From the NCBI GenBank assembly GCA_016294105.1, contig JAEDCN010000001.1, positions 136,245-200,244 on the forward strand: a stretch of 64,000 nucleotides of DNA, given 5' to 3'. Both the position numbers and the translations under genes were made by a program. Source of the stretch: Treponema sp. GTDB lineage: Bacteria; Spirochaetota; Spirochaetia; Treponematales; Treponemataceae. The notes under the pieces were generated by a model, which was not told the DNA's origin, ran no database searches, and was given only the letters and a program-made list of their open reading frames with translations. This document shows positions 28,394 through 35,393 of the stretch, piece after piece; the stretch's first letter is position 1; each line of letters starts with the position of its first letter.

Positions 28394-29776
28394 ATGAATC
28401 AACACCCATCTTTGATAGCCCTGCAAAAGTGGCTTGACTCCTACTTGAATTTTGAAAAACTCCCTAAAAAAGATATTTTTTGGCTCGATACCATGGAATA
28501 TCTTTGTCAAATAACAAATCATCCACAAAAATCATTTCCTTCAGTTCATGTGGCAGGCTCCAAGGGAAAAGGCTCCACCTCCGTCATGATTGCATCCATT
28601 TTGGAAGCAGCTGGCTATAAAAGCGGCCTCTACAGCTCTCCCCACATCTTGGATTTTTCCGAGCGGATTGGCTCTGCCCAAGGCCCCCTGCCAGAGCAGG
28701 TGTACGAGGCTGCAGCCCAGGAATTGATGACCACCGTCGAATCAATCGTTCCAGAAAATCTTCCTGGCCAGAGACCCATCACCTGGTTTGAGCTAGTAAC
28801 CACCTTTGCCTTTTTGTGCTTTCGTCAGGCTCACCTTGATTGGGCTGTCTTTGAAACTGGTCTTGGAGGCCGTCTGGATGCCACCAATGTGCTGGAGTCA
28901 CAGATTTCTGTTATCACTCCCATTGAGCTGGAGCATACAGAGTTTTTAGGGGACACCATAGAAAAGATTGCAGGCGAAAAGGCTGGAATCATAAAAGCGG
29001 GTACTCCTGTGGTTATTGCACCACAAAAAGAGGCAGCTCAGAAGGTTTTGGAAGCAAAGGCAAAAGAACTGCGATGTCCTTTGCTGAAGGTGGAGGAGCT
29101 GGTACAGGTTCAAGGAAAAATGGTTGCAGGCAAAATGGAATTACGCCTTGAATCAAAGCTTTTTGCCCGTCCCATCACCACAAAGCTTTCACTTTTGGGA
29201 GACTATCAGCTGTGGAATGCAGCTACAGCAGCACTGGTGGCAAAAACCCTATTCCCCCAGCTACCAGAAGAAGCCATAGAAAAAGGTCTATCTCAAGCCA
29301 AGCTTCCTGGACGGTTTGAGGTGCTTCAGTGGCAGGGAAATGCAGTGGTGCTAGAAGGAGCCCACACACCCACCAGCGTGGCATTAAGTTTACAAACCTT
29401 CCGCCAGTACATTAAAGACACCTATCTATCTACTGGCTACAAGGAAAAATGCCTTGATTGTGCCCCCACAAGAAAGCCCCACTTGCTTTTTGCCTGTGCC
29501 GCAGACAAGGATGTACACACCATGGCCAAACTTTTTTCTGGTTTTGGCTCCATGATTTTGACTCGACCAGGAGGGGAGAAGCAATCAAACCCACAATTGC
29601 TCCAAGATGCCTTTACAGAAGCAGGACATGAGTTTACCTATATCAGTGATTTTAAAGAAGCCATACAGAAAGCCCTAGAACAGGCAAAAAAAGATGCAGC
29701 ACCACTGTTGGTGACTGGTTCCTTTTATCTTGTGGCAGAAGTGAAGAAATTTCTCCAAGAAGCTTCTAATTTTTAA
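28394..29776 (+). CDS. folC: Bifunctional folylpolyglutamate/dihydrofolate synthase
   Basis: 460 residues from the ATG at 28394, preferred because upstream ATGs lie inside the secA terminator and GAGGAC precedes this one. Mur-ligase family motifs: VHVAGSKGKGSTSVMIA (ATP loop, about 49), SSPHILDFSERIG, ETGLGGRLDATNV and ITPIELEHTEFLGDTIEKIAGEKAGIIK. The enzyme adds glutamate to folates, and in bifunctional forms also to dihydropteroate. A stretch of lower conservation at residues 345-360 (YLSTGYKEKCLDCAPTRK) is unusual. Separated from secA by a strong terminator. Confidence 0.9.
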   Translation: MNQHPSLIALQKWLDSYLNFEKLPKKDIFWLDTMEYLCQITNHPQKSFPSVHVAGSKGKGSTSVMIASILEAAGYKSGLYSSPHILDFSERIGSAQGPLPEQVYEAAAQELMTTVESIVPENLPGQRPITWFELVTTFAFLCFRQAHLDWAVFETGLGGRLDATNVLESQISVITPIELEHTEFLGDTIEKIAGEKAGIIKAGTPVVIAPQKEAAQKVLEAKAKELRCPLLKVEELVQVQGKMVAGKMELRLESKLFARPITTKLSLLGDYQLWNAATAALVAKTLFPQLPEEAIEKGLSQAKLPGRFEVLQWQGNAVVLEGAHTPTSVALSLQTFRQYIKDTYLSTGYKEKCLDCAPTRKPHLLFACAADKDVHTMAKLFSGFGSMILTRPGGEKQSNPQLLQDAFTEAGHEFTYISDFKEAIQKALEQAKKDAAPLLVTGSFYLVAEVKKFLQEASNF

Positions 29777-29883
29777 AGGAGTACTCAGATAAAGAGCTTC
29801 TAAAACAAGTTTTACTAAAATAAGCATTACTTTAATAAGGCTTTATTCAGGTTCCTCACTTGTTCCAGTTCTCACAAATACAA

Positions 29884-29925
29884 GCCTTAATCAAAGATTA
29901 TTTCTTTGATTAAGGCAATTTTTTT
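29884..29925 (+). terminator. Rho-independent terminator after folC
   Basis: A perfect 14-bp stem (29884-29897 with 29903-29916), 5-base loop, then AA and seven Ts. It is the right end of the housekeeping sequence before the AT-rich accessory boundary. Confidence 0.88.
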
Positions 29926-30288
29926 CCGCAAATTTTGCTTCTCACTCCATTTTTAACCAAAAAATGATGAAAAAATCCTGTAAAATATCATTTTTATATA
30001 TAATTGTTATTAAATAGTATATTTTAATATACTGTGTATACTTTATTATACTATTTAATAATATTTATAGAAACAATATCATGAAAGAGTTTTTAGAAAT
30101 ATTAAAGTTATTATATATACAGATTTAACAGATATATTTAATATATTAGAAGTAATCGAATTATTTCAATTATTAAATCAATTTAATAAATTAAAGTAAT
30201 AATATATTTTTAATTTATTAAATATAATATGTAATTTTGACAGATTTTATATATTTAATATTGTTAAGATGATAAATAAAATAGGAAT
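29926..30288. other. AT-rich non-coding stretch
   Basis: About 360 bases, mostly A and T, with no open reading frame I would defend (the longest plus-strand ATG frame, at 30080, has only 15 codons and no Shine-Dalgarno). It contains a long inverted repeat (30007-30061). It lies between the folC terminator and the relic of an RluA-type gene, at the left edge of the toxin island. Confidence 0.7.
30007..30061. repeat. AT-rich inverted repeat
   Basis: A perfect 15-base inverted repeat (30007-30021 with 30047-30061, TTATTAAATAGTATA and its complement) around a 25-base loop. It has no T-run typical of a terminator. It could be a cruciform, a recombination site or the remains of a mobile-element end. 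Confidence 0.5.
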
Positions 30289-30510
30289 TTAGATTTCATC
30301 TGGACAGATTGTAAAGGAAAGGATTTCACTAGAACTGAAGGCAGGAAAGGAAAGGCTGGTGGCAAAGAACTGCATCTGCTGGCTTGATTGTTTTGCCGGA
30401 GTGTCGGTGTTGATGGGACTGGAATCAGGATAAACTTGAAGGAGGGATTTTTTTGTGGGGTTGTACAGTGGGTCTCCAATGATGGGAAGGCCACACCAAG
30501 CCAAGTGACA
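30289..30510 (-). pseudogene. Displaced 3' end of an RluA-family pseudouridine synthase gene
   Basis: The frame reads CHLAWCGLPIIGDPLYNP and later QMQFFATSLSFP, almost the same as CHLAWCGLPIVADPLYHP and QMQFFATGLSFP in the intact gene at 38364-39287. The part upstream of CHLAW is missing, and the preceding codons (FFSFIPKACSLAGDSAG) are unrelated sequence. Codon use is AT-rich compared with the intact copy, so this is not a recent duplicate. It is in the same orientation as the intact gene, with the whole toxin operon between them. Confidence 0.7.
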
Positions 30511-30553
30511 ACCAGCAGAATCCCCTGCCAAGCTGCAGGCCTTGGGTATGAAT

Positions 30554-30593
30554 GAAAAAAAATCCACAGGAAATTGGATGAATTTCCTGTGGA
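30554..30593 (-). terminator. Rho-independent terminator of the toxin operon
   Basis: A perfect 13-bp stem (30563-30575 with 30581-30593, TCCACAGGAAATT) with a 5-base loop, followed on the minus strand by eight Ts. It is the last of several related hairpins 3' of the operon. Confidence 0.85.
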
Positions 30594-30606
30594 AATGTGA
30601 TGAAAA

Positions 30607-30638
30607 TTCACTGGAAACTTGGACACTTTCCAGTGGAA
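30607..30638 (-). repeat. Second hairpin upstream of the operon terminator
   Basis: TTCACTGGAAA (30607-30617) pairs with TTTCCAGTGGAA (30627-30638), a near-perfect 11-bp stem. Its sequence resembles that of the terminator stem (TCCACAGGAAATT), and a third related TCTACTGG...GATCAGTGG element lies at about 30651-30677. Confidence 0.55.
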
Positions 30639-30715
30639 ATTCGGGGCATTTCTACTGGATTTTTTTTGATCAGTGGATGAAGGATTGCCACCAAGACTTG
30701 TTCTGTGGCCAACAA

Positions 30716-31117
30716 TCAATCATAATACCCCTTCTCAAATACAAGTATTGACTCAACCTGTTTTCCATCTGGAGAGTATACGGAAAATCCCAAGGTCTTA
30801 TAGATAATACCTGACTCGTCTTCCGTGTTGTTTGAGTCCAAGGCATTGAGCCGGGTTTTTAAGTCCCCGTAGGACTGGGTGAAAAGCTGTATGTCATGAA
30901 AGTACAAGTTGGACTCCCGAAAAAATTCAACTGCCTCAACCCTGTCATCCTCACTATAAAAAACATGAAAACTGGAAAAGTCATCAGTTGAATTCTTGCT
31001 AAAACGGGACTTCCTAAACTCTTTGAAGTTCCCATTGTCCTTTCTGACCGTTTCTCGATTCGAACCAAATTTAATAGTACCAACTCTCTCATAAGGTTTA
31101 ATTTCTATCTTGTCCAT
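30716..31117 (-). CDS. Probable immunity protein of the HNH toxin
   Basis: 133 residues, cytoplasmic, no signal peptide. The pattern IKPYERVGTIKFGSNRETVRK, SSFHVFYSEDDRVEAVEFF and GFSVYSPDGKQVESILVFEKGYYD matches small proteins commonly encoded right after polymorphic toxins. It has a very strong Shine-Dalgarno (AGGAGGTG, 7 bases before ATG) and starts 11 bases after the toxin stop, as expected for an antidote made in excess. Last gene of the operon; terminator at 30554-30593. The immunity role is inferred from position and family resemblance. Confidence 0.7.
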   Translation of the reverse strand: MDKIEIKPYERVGTIKFGSNRETVRKDNGNFKEFRKSRFSKNSTDDFSSFHVFYSEDDRVEAVEFFRESNLYFHDIQLFTQSYGDLKTRLNALDSNNTEDESGIIYKTLGFSVYSPDGKQVESILVFEKGYYD

Positions 31118-31128
31118 ACTTACACCTC

Positions 31129-31806
31129 CTAAATATAGCCTTTTGACTTGGCATATTCTTTCATTTCGGCTATAGCATCGTCATACTTTGAGCCAAACTT
31201 GTCTCGAATATCATCAATATCCATTTGCATAGCCTCTGCAAATTTTCCCTCTGCAATCAACTCCTTTTGCTTTGCCCTATATTCTTGGGCTTCACGAGAG
31301 TTTCCACAACTTGCGGTTTGCCTGTGATCCTCATAGTCCATCGCTATGGCCGGCCCATCATTTCTATCAAGGGGACTCGCCTCGTCGGATGGCATGTGAT
31401 GCACTTCTTCGGGTGGCTCGTGATTCCAGCCATGGCCTGCTTTCTTTAAATCGCCATAGCTTCCACCCTTTTTCTCAGGCTGCTCTGCCTCTTGAGATAC
31501 ATCCTTATTCTGAATTGCCTCTCCGCCTTTCTTCTGTGCATCTGTTTGGGAGGAGGCTTCTGTAATTGTGTCGTTCGAGAAGTCAATGGGGCTGGATGTA
31601 TCAAGCTTTCCTGAATTCTCATACTTGCCGCTGTCATTGCTGAAATCCAGAGGCTTGCTTGTATCAAAATCCCTTCTGGAATCCTTGTTTCCGTCACTGG
31701 AGAAATCCAAGGGCTTGGAGGTGTCTAGCTTTCGGGCAACCTCTCTACCTTGCTTTGCCACCTCAGTGGCCACATCCTTAACTGCCACTGCCGCTTTTTC
31801 AACCAT
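31129..31806 (-). CDS. Repeat-bearing polymorphic toxin with C-terminal HNH/EndoVII-type nuclease domain
   Basis: 225 residues from ATG 31806. Three imperfect repeats of DTSKPLDFSND-type sequence lie at about residues 27-38, 47-58 and 68-79 (20-21 residue period), followed by a Glu/Lys-rich linker. The C-terminal ~100 residues (GHGWNHEPPEEVHHMPSDE, GPAIAMDYEDHRQTAS, QMDIDDIRDKFGSKYDDAIAEM) match a well-known toxin nuclease tip with an E-HH-DH signature. There is no signal peptide. The gene is 7 bases after the HerA-like ATPase gene and 11 before the immunity gene, so it is probably a substrate of the ATPase/GTPase machinery. Confidence 0.75.
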   Translation of the reverse strand: MVEKAAVAVKDVATEVAKQGREVARKLDTSKPLDFSSDGNKDSRRDFDTSKPLDFSNDSGKYENSGKLDTSSPIDFSNDTITEASSQTDAQKKGGEAIQNKDVSQEAEQPEKKGGSYGDLKKAGHGWNHEPPEEVHHMPSDEASPLDRNDGPAIAMDYEDHRQTASCGNSREAQEYRAKQKELIAEGKFAEAMQMDIDDIRDKFGSKYDDAIAEMKEYAKSKGYI

Positions 31807-31813
31807 CACTCAC

Positions 31814-34800
31814 CTACCTTACTTTGTCCTGCAGAAGTTGTTCAATAAGACCGGGTCTGTTCAATTCGGTATGAACATAATTCTGCAAGATACATTGCAG
31901 AATGCTGTTGCGCAATGCTGTTTGTTCTTGTGTCTGGAAATCACATTCTCTCAGTTCCTTTTCGATATGCTCCTGCACGTCATCACGCCAGATGTGTATG
32001 TCATGGGGATTTCTTGCAGCGGAATTCCGCAAAGTCTTGGAAAACTCAGGAAGCAACTGAGCTACAATGAAGGACAATTTGTCATAGTCTGGTTTTTTCC
32101 CTTGGGCCATATACTGCCTGATGGCAACATGGAGCGAACCATTCAAATAACTTCCCTTCAATCCATTCTCAATCGGCTCCCGCAATTGGTTTTCGTCTCC
32201 TGCATTGCACAAAAGGCGGGCCAGCTCCAGCCGCTGCTGCATTTCTGGTGCTCCTGAATCCTCATCATCCTGCCGCTGATACTCGAATTTCTTTTCATTC
32301 TCATACCGTTCCACCTGGCACAGCACCGGCTCGATCCAGTTGTTCTGATAGACGGCGGCCACACCCACCGGCAGACGGGCCAGCTCCGTTATCTGGTCGT
32401 CGTTCAGGTTGGCTGCCCTGCCCACCAACTCCCGGTCGTCCTGGTCGGGAAGCCGCATGATGATCTTGGTGTTGGTGTTGCGGATGACCGACAGGTCCAG
32501 GAGGCCCGGCGCCTGGTCGGCTATGATGAAGCCCTCCCCATAGCTGCGCATCTCGGCGATGGCGTTTGCCAGCATCTCCACTGACTTGCCCAGCAGGTTG
32601 CCGCTGTCCTGGCTCTGTTCCGTGGAGGTGCGCTTCAAAAGGTTGTGAGCCTCCTCCAGCACCGTCACGTGGCTCAGCGGTGAGTTGATGTGGCCTTCCG
32701 TCATGCGGTGCTCCTGCAGCTTCAGCACCAAAAGCCCCATGATGAGGGACTTTGTCTCGGTGGAACCCACGCGGCTCAGGTCTACAATCACCTTGCTGTC
32801 AAAGAGCTCCTGGGCGGAAATCTCCTCCGTGGTGAAGATGAGTCCGTTGATTCCGTTGGTCAGGGACTTCAGACGGGTGACGAGGGCTCCCTTGTAGGCT
32901 CCCTTGTTCTCGGCATCGTACTCGGAGGAGTCGATGATGGTGCGGATGTTCCGGGTCACGTCGGCAAAGGTGGGATACAGGTCGTCTCCGTAGGGATTGG
33001 TTGACTCCGTGAGGTTCCAGCCACAGTCCTCGTAGGACTTCTCCACCGCCTCCTTCAAGACGGCGGGCATGGCGGCGTACATGGGCCAGCACACGTTGAA
33101 GATTTCTATGAGGCGGTCAAGGTGCTCAAGGATGTGTATGTTCCTGGAAGGCTCCTCCGTGCCGTGGGGAAAGCTGAAGGGATTGATTCTCAGCAGGGGT
33201 GTGAGCTGTGGGTTGGTGCCGTACACGGACACGCCCGGCAGGCCCCCCAGCACCTCCTTGTACTCACCCTTGGCAGGCTCCACCACCAGGAAGTTTACGT
33301 CCTTCTGCTCCAACCCTACGTCCTTCTGCCCCAACCCTTCCAGCAGCCGGTAGATGGTGTTGGACTTACCGCTACCAGTGGAACCAGTGACAAAGGTGTG
33401 GGAGGTGAGGGAGTCCCTTGAAAGCTTTACAAGGCGGTTTTTTGATGGGGTAAACATGTGATAGCAAAAGCCAATCTCAAAATCCTCTGTAATACTTTCA
33501 ATACCATGGGGATCCCTACCAAAGGAAACTCCCTCAAGGACAGGCAAACCCTGCATAGATTTTCTGGGAAAAATCATCACGTTGGAAAGCTTGTCGGTAG
33601 CAACATAATTGGTAGGGGTAACGGCAATTGGCTGTCCTCCTCCATCCTCTGTCACAAAGATTGGATGACAAAAGTGCCGCACATAATCCTTGATTTTACT
33701 GAACTCACAGCTATCACTACCCCCACCCTCATAGCACCATGTCTGGATGGCGCTGGATTCAAGATGGGACTCCTTTCCTTGGGTAATTCCTCTCAAATAG
33801 CTTGCGACGCTGGTACAGGTTGCACTATCCTCTGCAAGGATATAGGTGGCATACTTCCACAAACCAGTGGCCTGACTTTCTGAAATCCCCTTCATCACAT
33901 TTTCCAGCCGATTCAAGAGATTGCTGACCGTGTAGGATTGGTAGGTGTAGGTTGCTCCCTCCGTCTTTCCAAAGGATATGCTGGATCCCTTGGTGGAAGC
34001 CTGGCTCTCTCCTGTCGTCTCAGTCTTTGCAGTACCCCAACTATACCCATATCCAGCAGATAAGCCTAAAGATGTGCTTTCGAAAATGGTTTTTGAAGTA
34101 ACATTCCAAATTGTCCTGATAACATTAAACAACCAACCTGGCGATTTTGTCTCTGAACTTCCTCTATTAATTCCTGCATTTATTCCGAAGTTCACCGAAT
34201 GGGTTTTGGAGATGGTGTTGCTGACACTGCTGAAATTGGAGAGGGTTTCTGACTCACTTTGGGTGGAGTCCTCACTAGTTCCCTCATTGAACTGGTAGGA
34301 CAGGAAGGGATGGATTGCCGTTGCCAACTGCTCGTATCCAGTCAATATTTCCCGTATGCTGGCCATGGAGATGGACTCAGCCAGAAACACTACCGTATAC
34401 CCCTCTTTGTTTGATTCGGGAACAACTCCGTCCAGAAGCTTGTCCAATCCTTGGGTAATGTAGTCCTCTGAATATTCAGAGGGGCTATTCATGAGGATGG
34501 AAATATGGTTGTACTTGTCCATAATCTCCCCTACCTTTGTTTCTGTGTCACTGGATTTTATGTCCTCAACTTCACTGCCGGGGAAATTCCCTTGTAAAGT
34601 CGCTTTAAGCAATGCTTGGTTCTTTCCACTATCTTCATTTCTTCCCTGACCGACATTCTTTACAATAAAGTCCATGGAGGTAGCTTCATGAGTGCGGGTA
34701 ACCATCAGAGCGATGGTATGATCTCCATCTGCAAAGGTACTCATGGCATTTTTAAAGCAATCTCCAATCTTCTCGTCCTTGTCAAAGACCCATCGCCTTA

Positions 34801-34987
34801 TCTTCACTCCCCGTATATTAGCTGAATAACTTACAAGTGGGGAATCCTTATCCGGCGGGCAATTTATGCCCTCAAAGGGAGCACACCGATAATCTTGTTC
34901 CAGACGATTTGCATATTCCTTGTCTAGGGTATAGGCAATTTTTCCTAAATTCTCAAGCAGTACTCCTTCATCTGGTTTCTTGGACAT
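31814..34987 (-). CDS. HerA/FtsK-like P-loop ATPase with Ser/Thr/Gly-rich insert
   Basis: 1057 residues from ATG 34987 (Shine-Dalgarno GGAGGAG just upstream; the longer frame starts 15 bases earlier). About the first 500 residues are unassigned and contain Ser/Thr/Gly/Glu-rich stretches near 230-290 and 315-355, as in other large HerA-type (DUF87) ATPases. Walker A is TGSTGSGKSNT at about 535, Walker B VTVLEEAHNLL at about 772, then IIADQAPGLLDLSVIRNTNTKIIMRLPDQDDRELVG typical of HerA/VirB4-type motors. A hexameric motor that pumps DNA or protein is likely. GC is much higher in the core (about 32240-33430) than in the flanks. Confidence 0.8.
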   Translation of the reverse strand: MSKKPDEGVLLENLGKIAYTLDKEYANRLEQDYRCAPFEGINCPPDKDSPLVSYSANIRGVKIRRWVFDKDEKIGDCFKNAMSTFADGDHTIALMVTRTHEATSMDFIVKNVGQGRNEDSGKNQALLKATLQGNFPGSEVEDIKSSDTETKVGEIMDKYNHISILMNSPSEYSEDYITQGLDKLLDGVVPESNKEGYTVVFLAESISMASIREILTGYEQLATAIHPFLSYQFNEGTSEDSTQSESETLSNFSSVSNTISKTHSVNFGINAGINRGSSETKSPGWLFNVIRTIWNVTSKTIFESTSLGLSAGYGYSWGTAKTETTGESQASTKGSSISFGKTEGATYTYQSYTVSNLLNRLENVMKGISESQATGLWKYATYILAEDSATCTSVASYLRGITQGKESHLESSAIQTWCYEGGGSDSCEFSKIKDYVRHFCHPIFVTEDGGGQPIAVTPTNYVATDKLSNVMIFPRKSMQGLPVLEGVSFGRDPHGIESITEDFEIGFCYHMFTPSKNRLVKLSRDSLTSHTFVTGSTGSGKSNTIYRLLEGLGQKDVGLEQKDVNFLVVEPAKGEYKEVLGGLPGVSVYGTNPQLTPLLRINPFSFPHGTEEPSRNIHILEHLDRLIEIFNVCWPMYAAMPAVLKEAVEKSYEDCGWNLTESTNPYGDDLYPTFADVTRNIRTIIDSSEYDAENKGAYKGALVTRLKSLTNGINGLIFTTEEISAQELFDSKVIVDLSRVGSTETKSLIMGLLVLKLQEHRMTEGHINSPLSHVTVLEEAHNLLKRTSTEQSQDSGNLLGKSVEMLANAIAEMRSYGEGFIIADQAPGLLDLSVIRNTNTKIIMRLPDQDDRELVGRAANLNDDQITELARLPVGVAAVYQNNWIEPVLCQVERYENEKKFEYQRQDDEDSGAPEMQQRLELARLLCNAGDENQLREPIENGLKGSYLNGSLHVAIRQYMAQGKKPDYDKLSFIVAQLLPEFSKTLRNSAARNPHDIHIWRDDVQEHIEKELRECDFQTQEQTALRNSILQCILQNYVHTELNRPGLIEQLLQDKVR
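33297..33338 (-). repeat. 21-bp tandem duplication within the HerA-like gene
   Basis: Two copies (33297-33317 and 33318-33338) differing by one base, encoding GLGQKDV-GLEQKDV about ten residues after the Walker A motif. It adds a 7-residue duplication to the ATPase core. Confidence 0.75.
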
Positions 34988-35393
34988 AGTCTCCTCCTCC
35001 ATCCTTTTCTGCTCCGCATTGCCTCACACAAGCTACAAGCACTAAACAAGCTAAGAGCGCCGCAACCGCTGCAACCAACAAAAGAGTTTTTTTTTGAGGA
35101 TTATTCTGTCCACGCTGATGGACATATTGGGCCACCTCAAAAAGATACCGTAGATACTCCTCATTGAAATTTTCTGCCACAGCAGCATTTGACAGTAATC
35201 CCAGATATTCCTTCGTCCACTCTGACTCTGGCTTCCGTTCCAGCTTAACATGAGAAAAATAGGCATCTTTTGCGGCAAGATGCCGCAAAAGCTCGGAAAG
35301 AAATTCCCGGGTAAATTTACCTGCAGCAATATCATTTGCGATGCGCACCCGGTTCACCTTTCCATCTTCAATATATCTAGAAAGATCAGCCAT
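34968..35393 (-). CDS. Small membrane-anchored protein of the toxin operon
   Basis: 141 residues: an N-terminal helical cytoplasmic domain (about 1-98) and one membrane segment near 102-124 (TLLLVAAVAALLACLVLVAC), with a short charged tail. No signal peptide, no known domain. It overlaps the GTPase gene by 8 bases and the ATPase gene by 20, so all three are coupled. A membrane adaptor joining the ATPase and GTPase is a reasonable guess, not shown. Confidence 0.65.
   Translation of the reverse strand: MADLSRYIEDGKVNRVRIANDIAAGKFTREFLSELLRHLAAKDAYFSHVKLERKPESEWTKEYLGLLSNAAVAENFNEEYLRYLFEVAQYVHQRGQNNPQKKTLLLVAAVAALLACLVLVACVRQCGAEKDGGGDYVQETR

Noticed and set aside
30080..30127. A 15-codon plus-strand ORF in the AT-rich gap
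   Set aside because: No ribosome site; such short frames are expected by chance in AT-rich DNA.
30264..30719. A 151-codon minus-strand frame across the hairpin cluster
   Set aside because: It runs through the operon terminator stems and is out of frame with the RluA relic; no Shine-Dalgarno and no recognisable protein.
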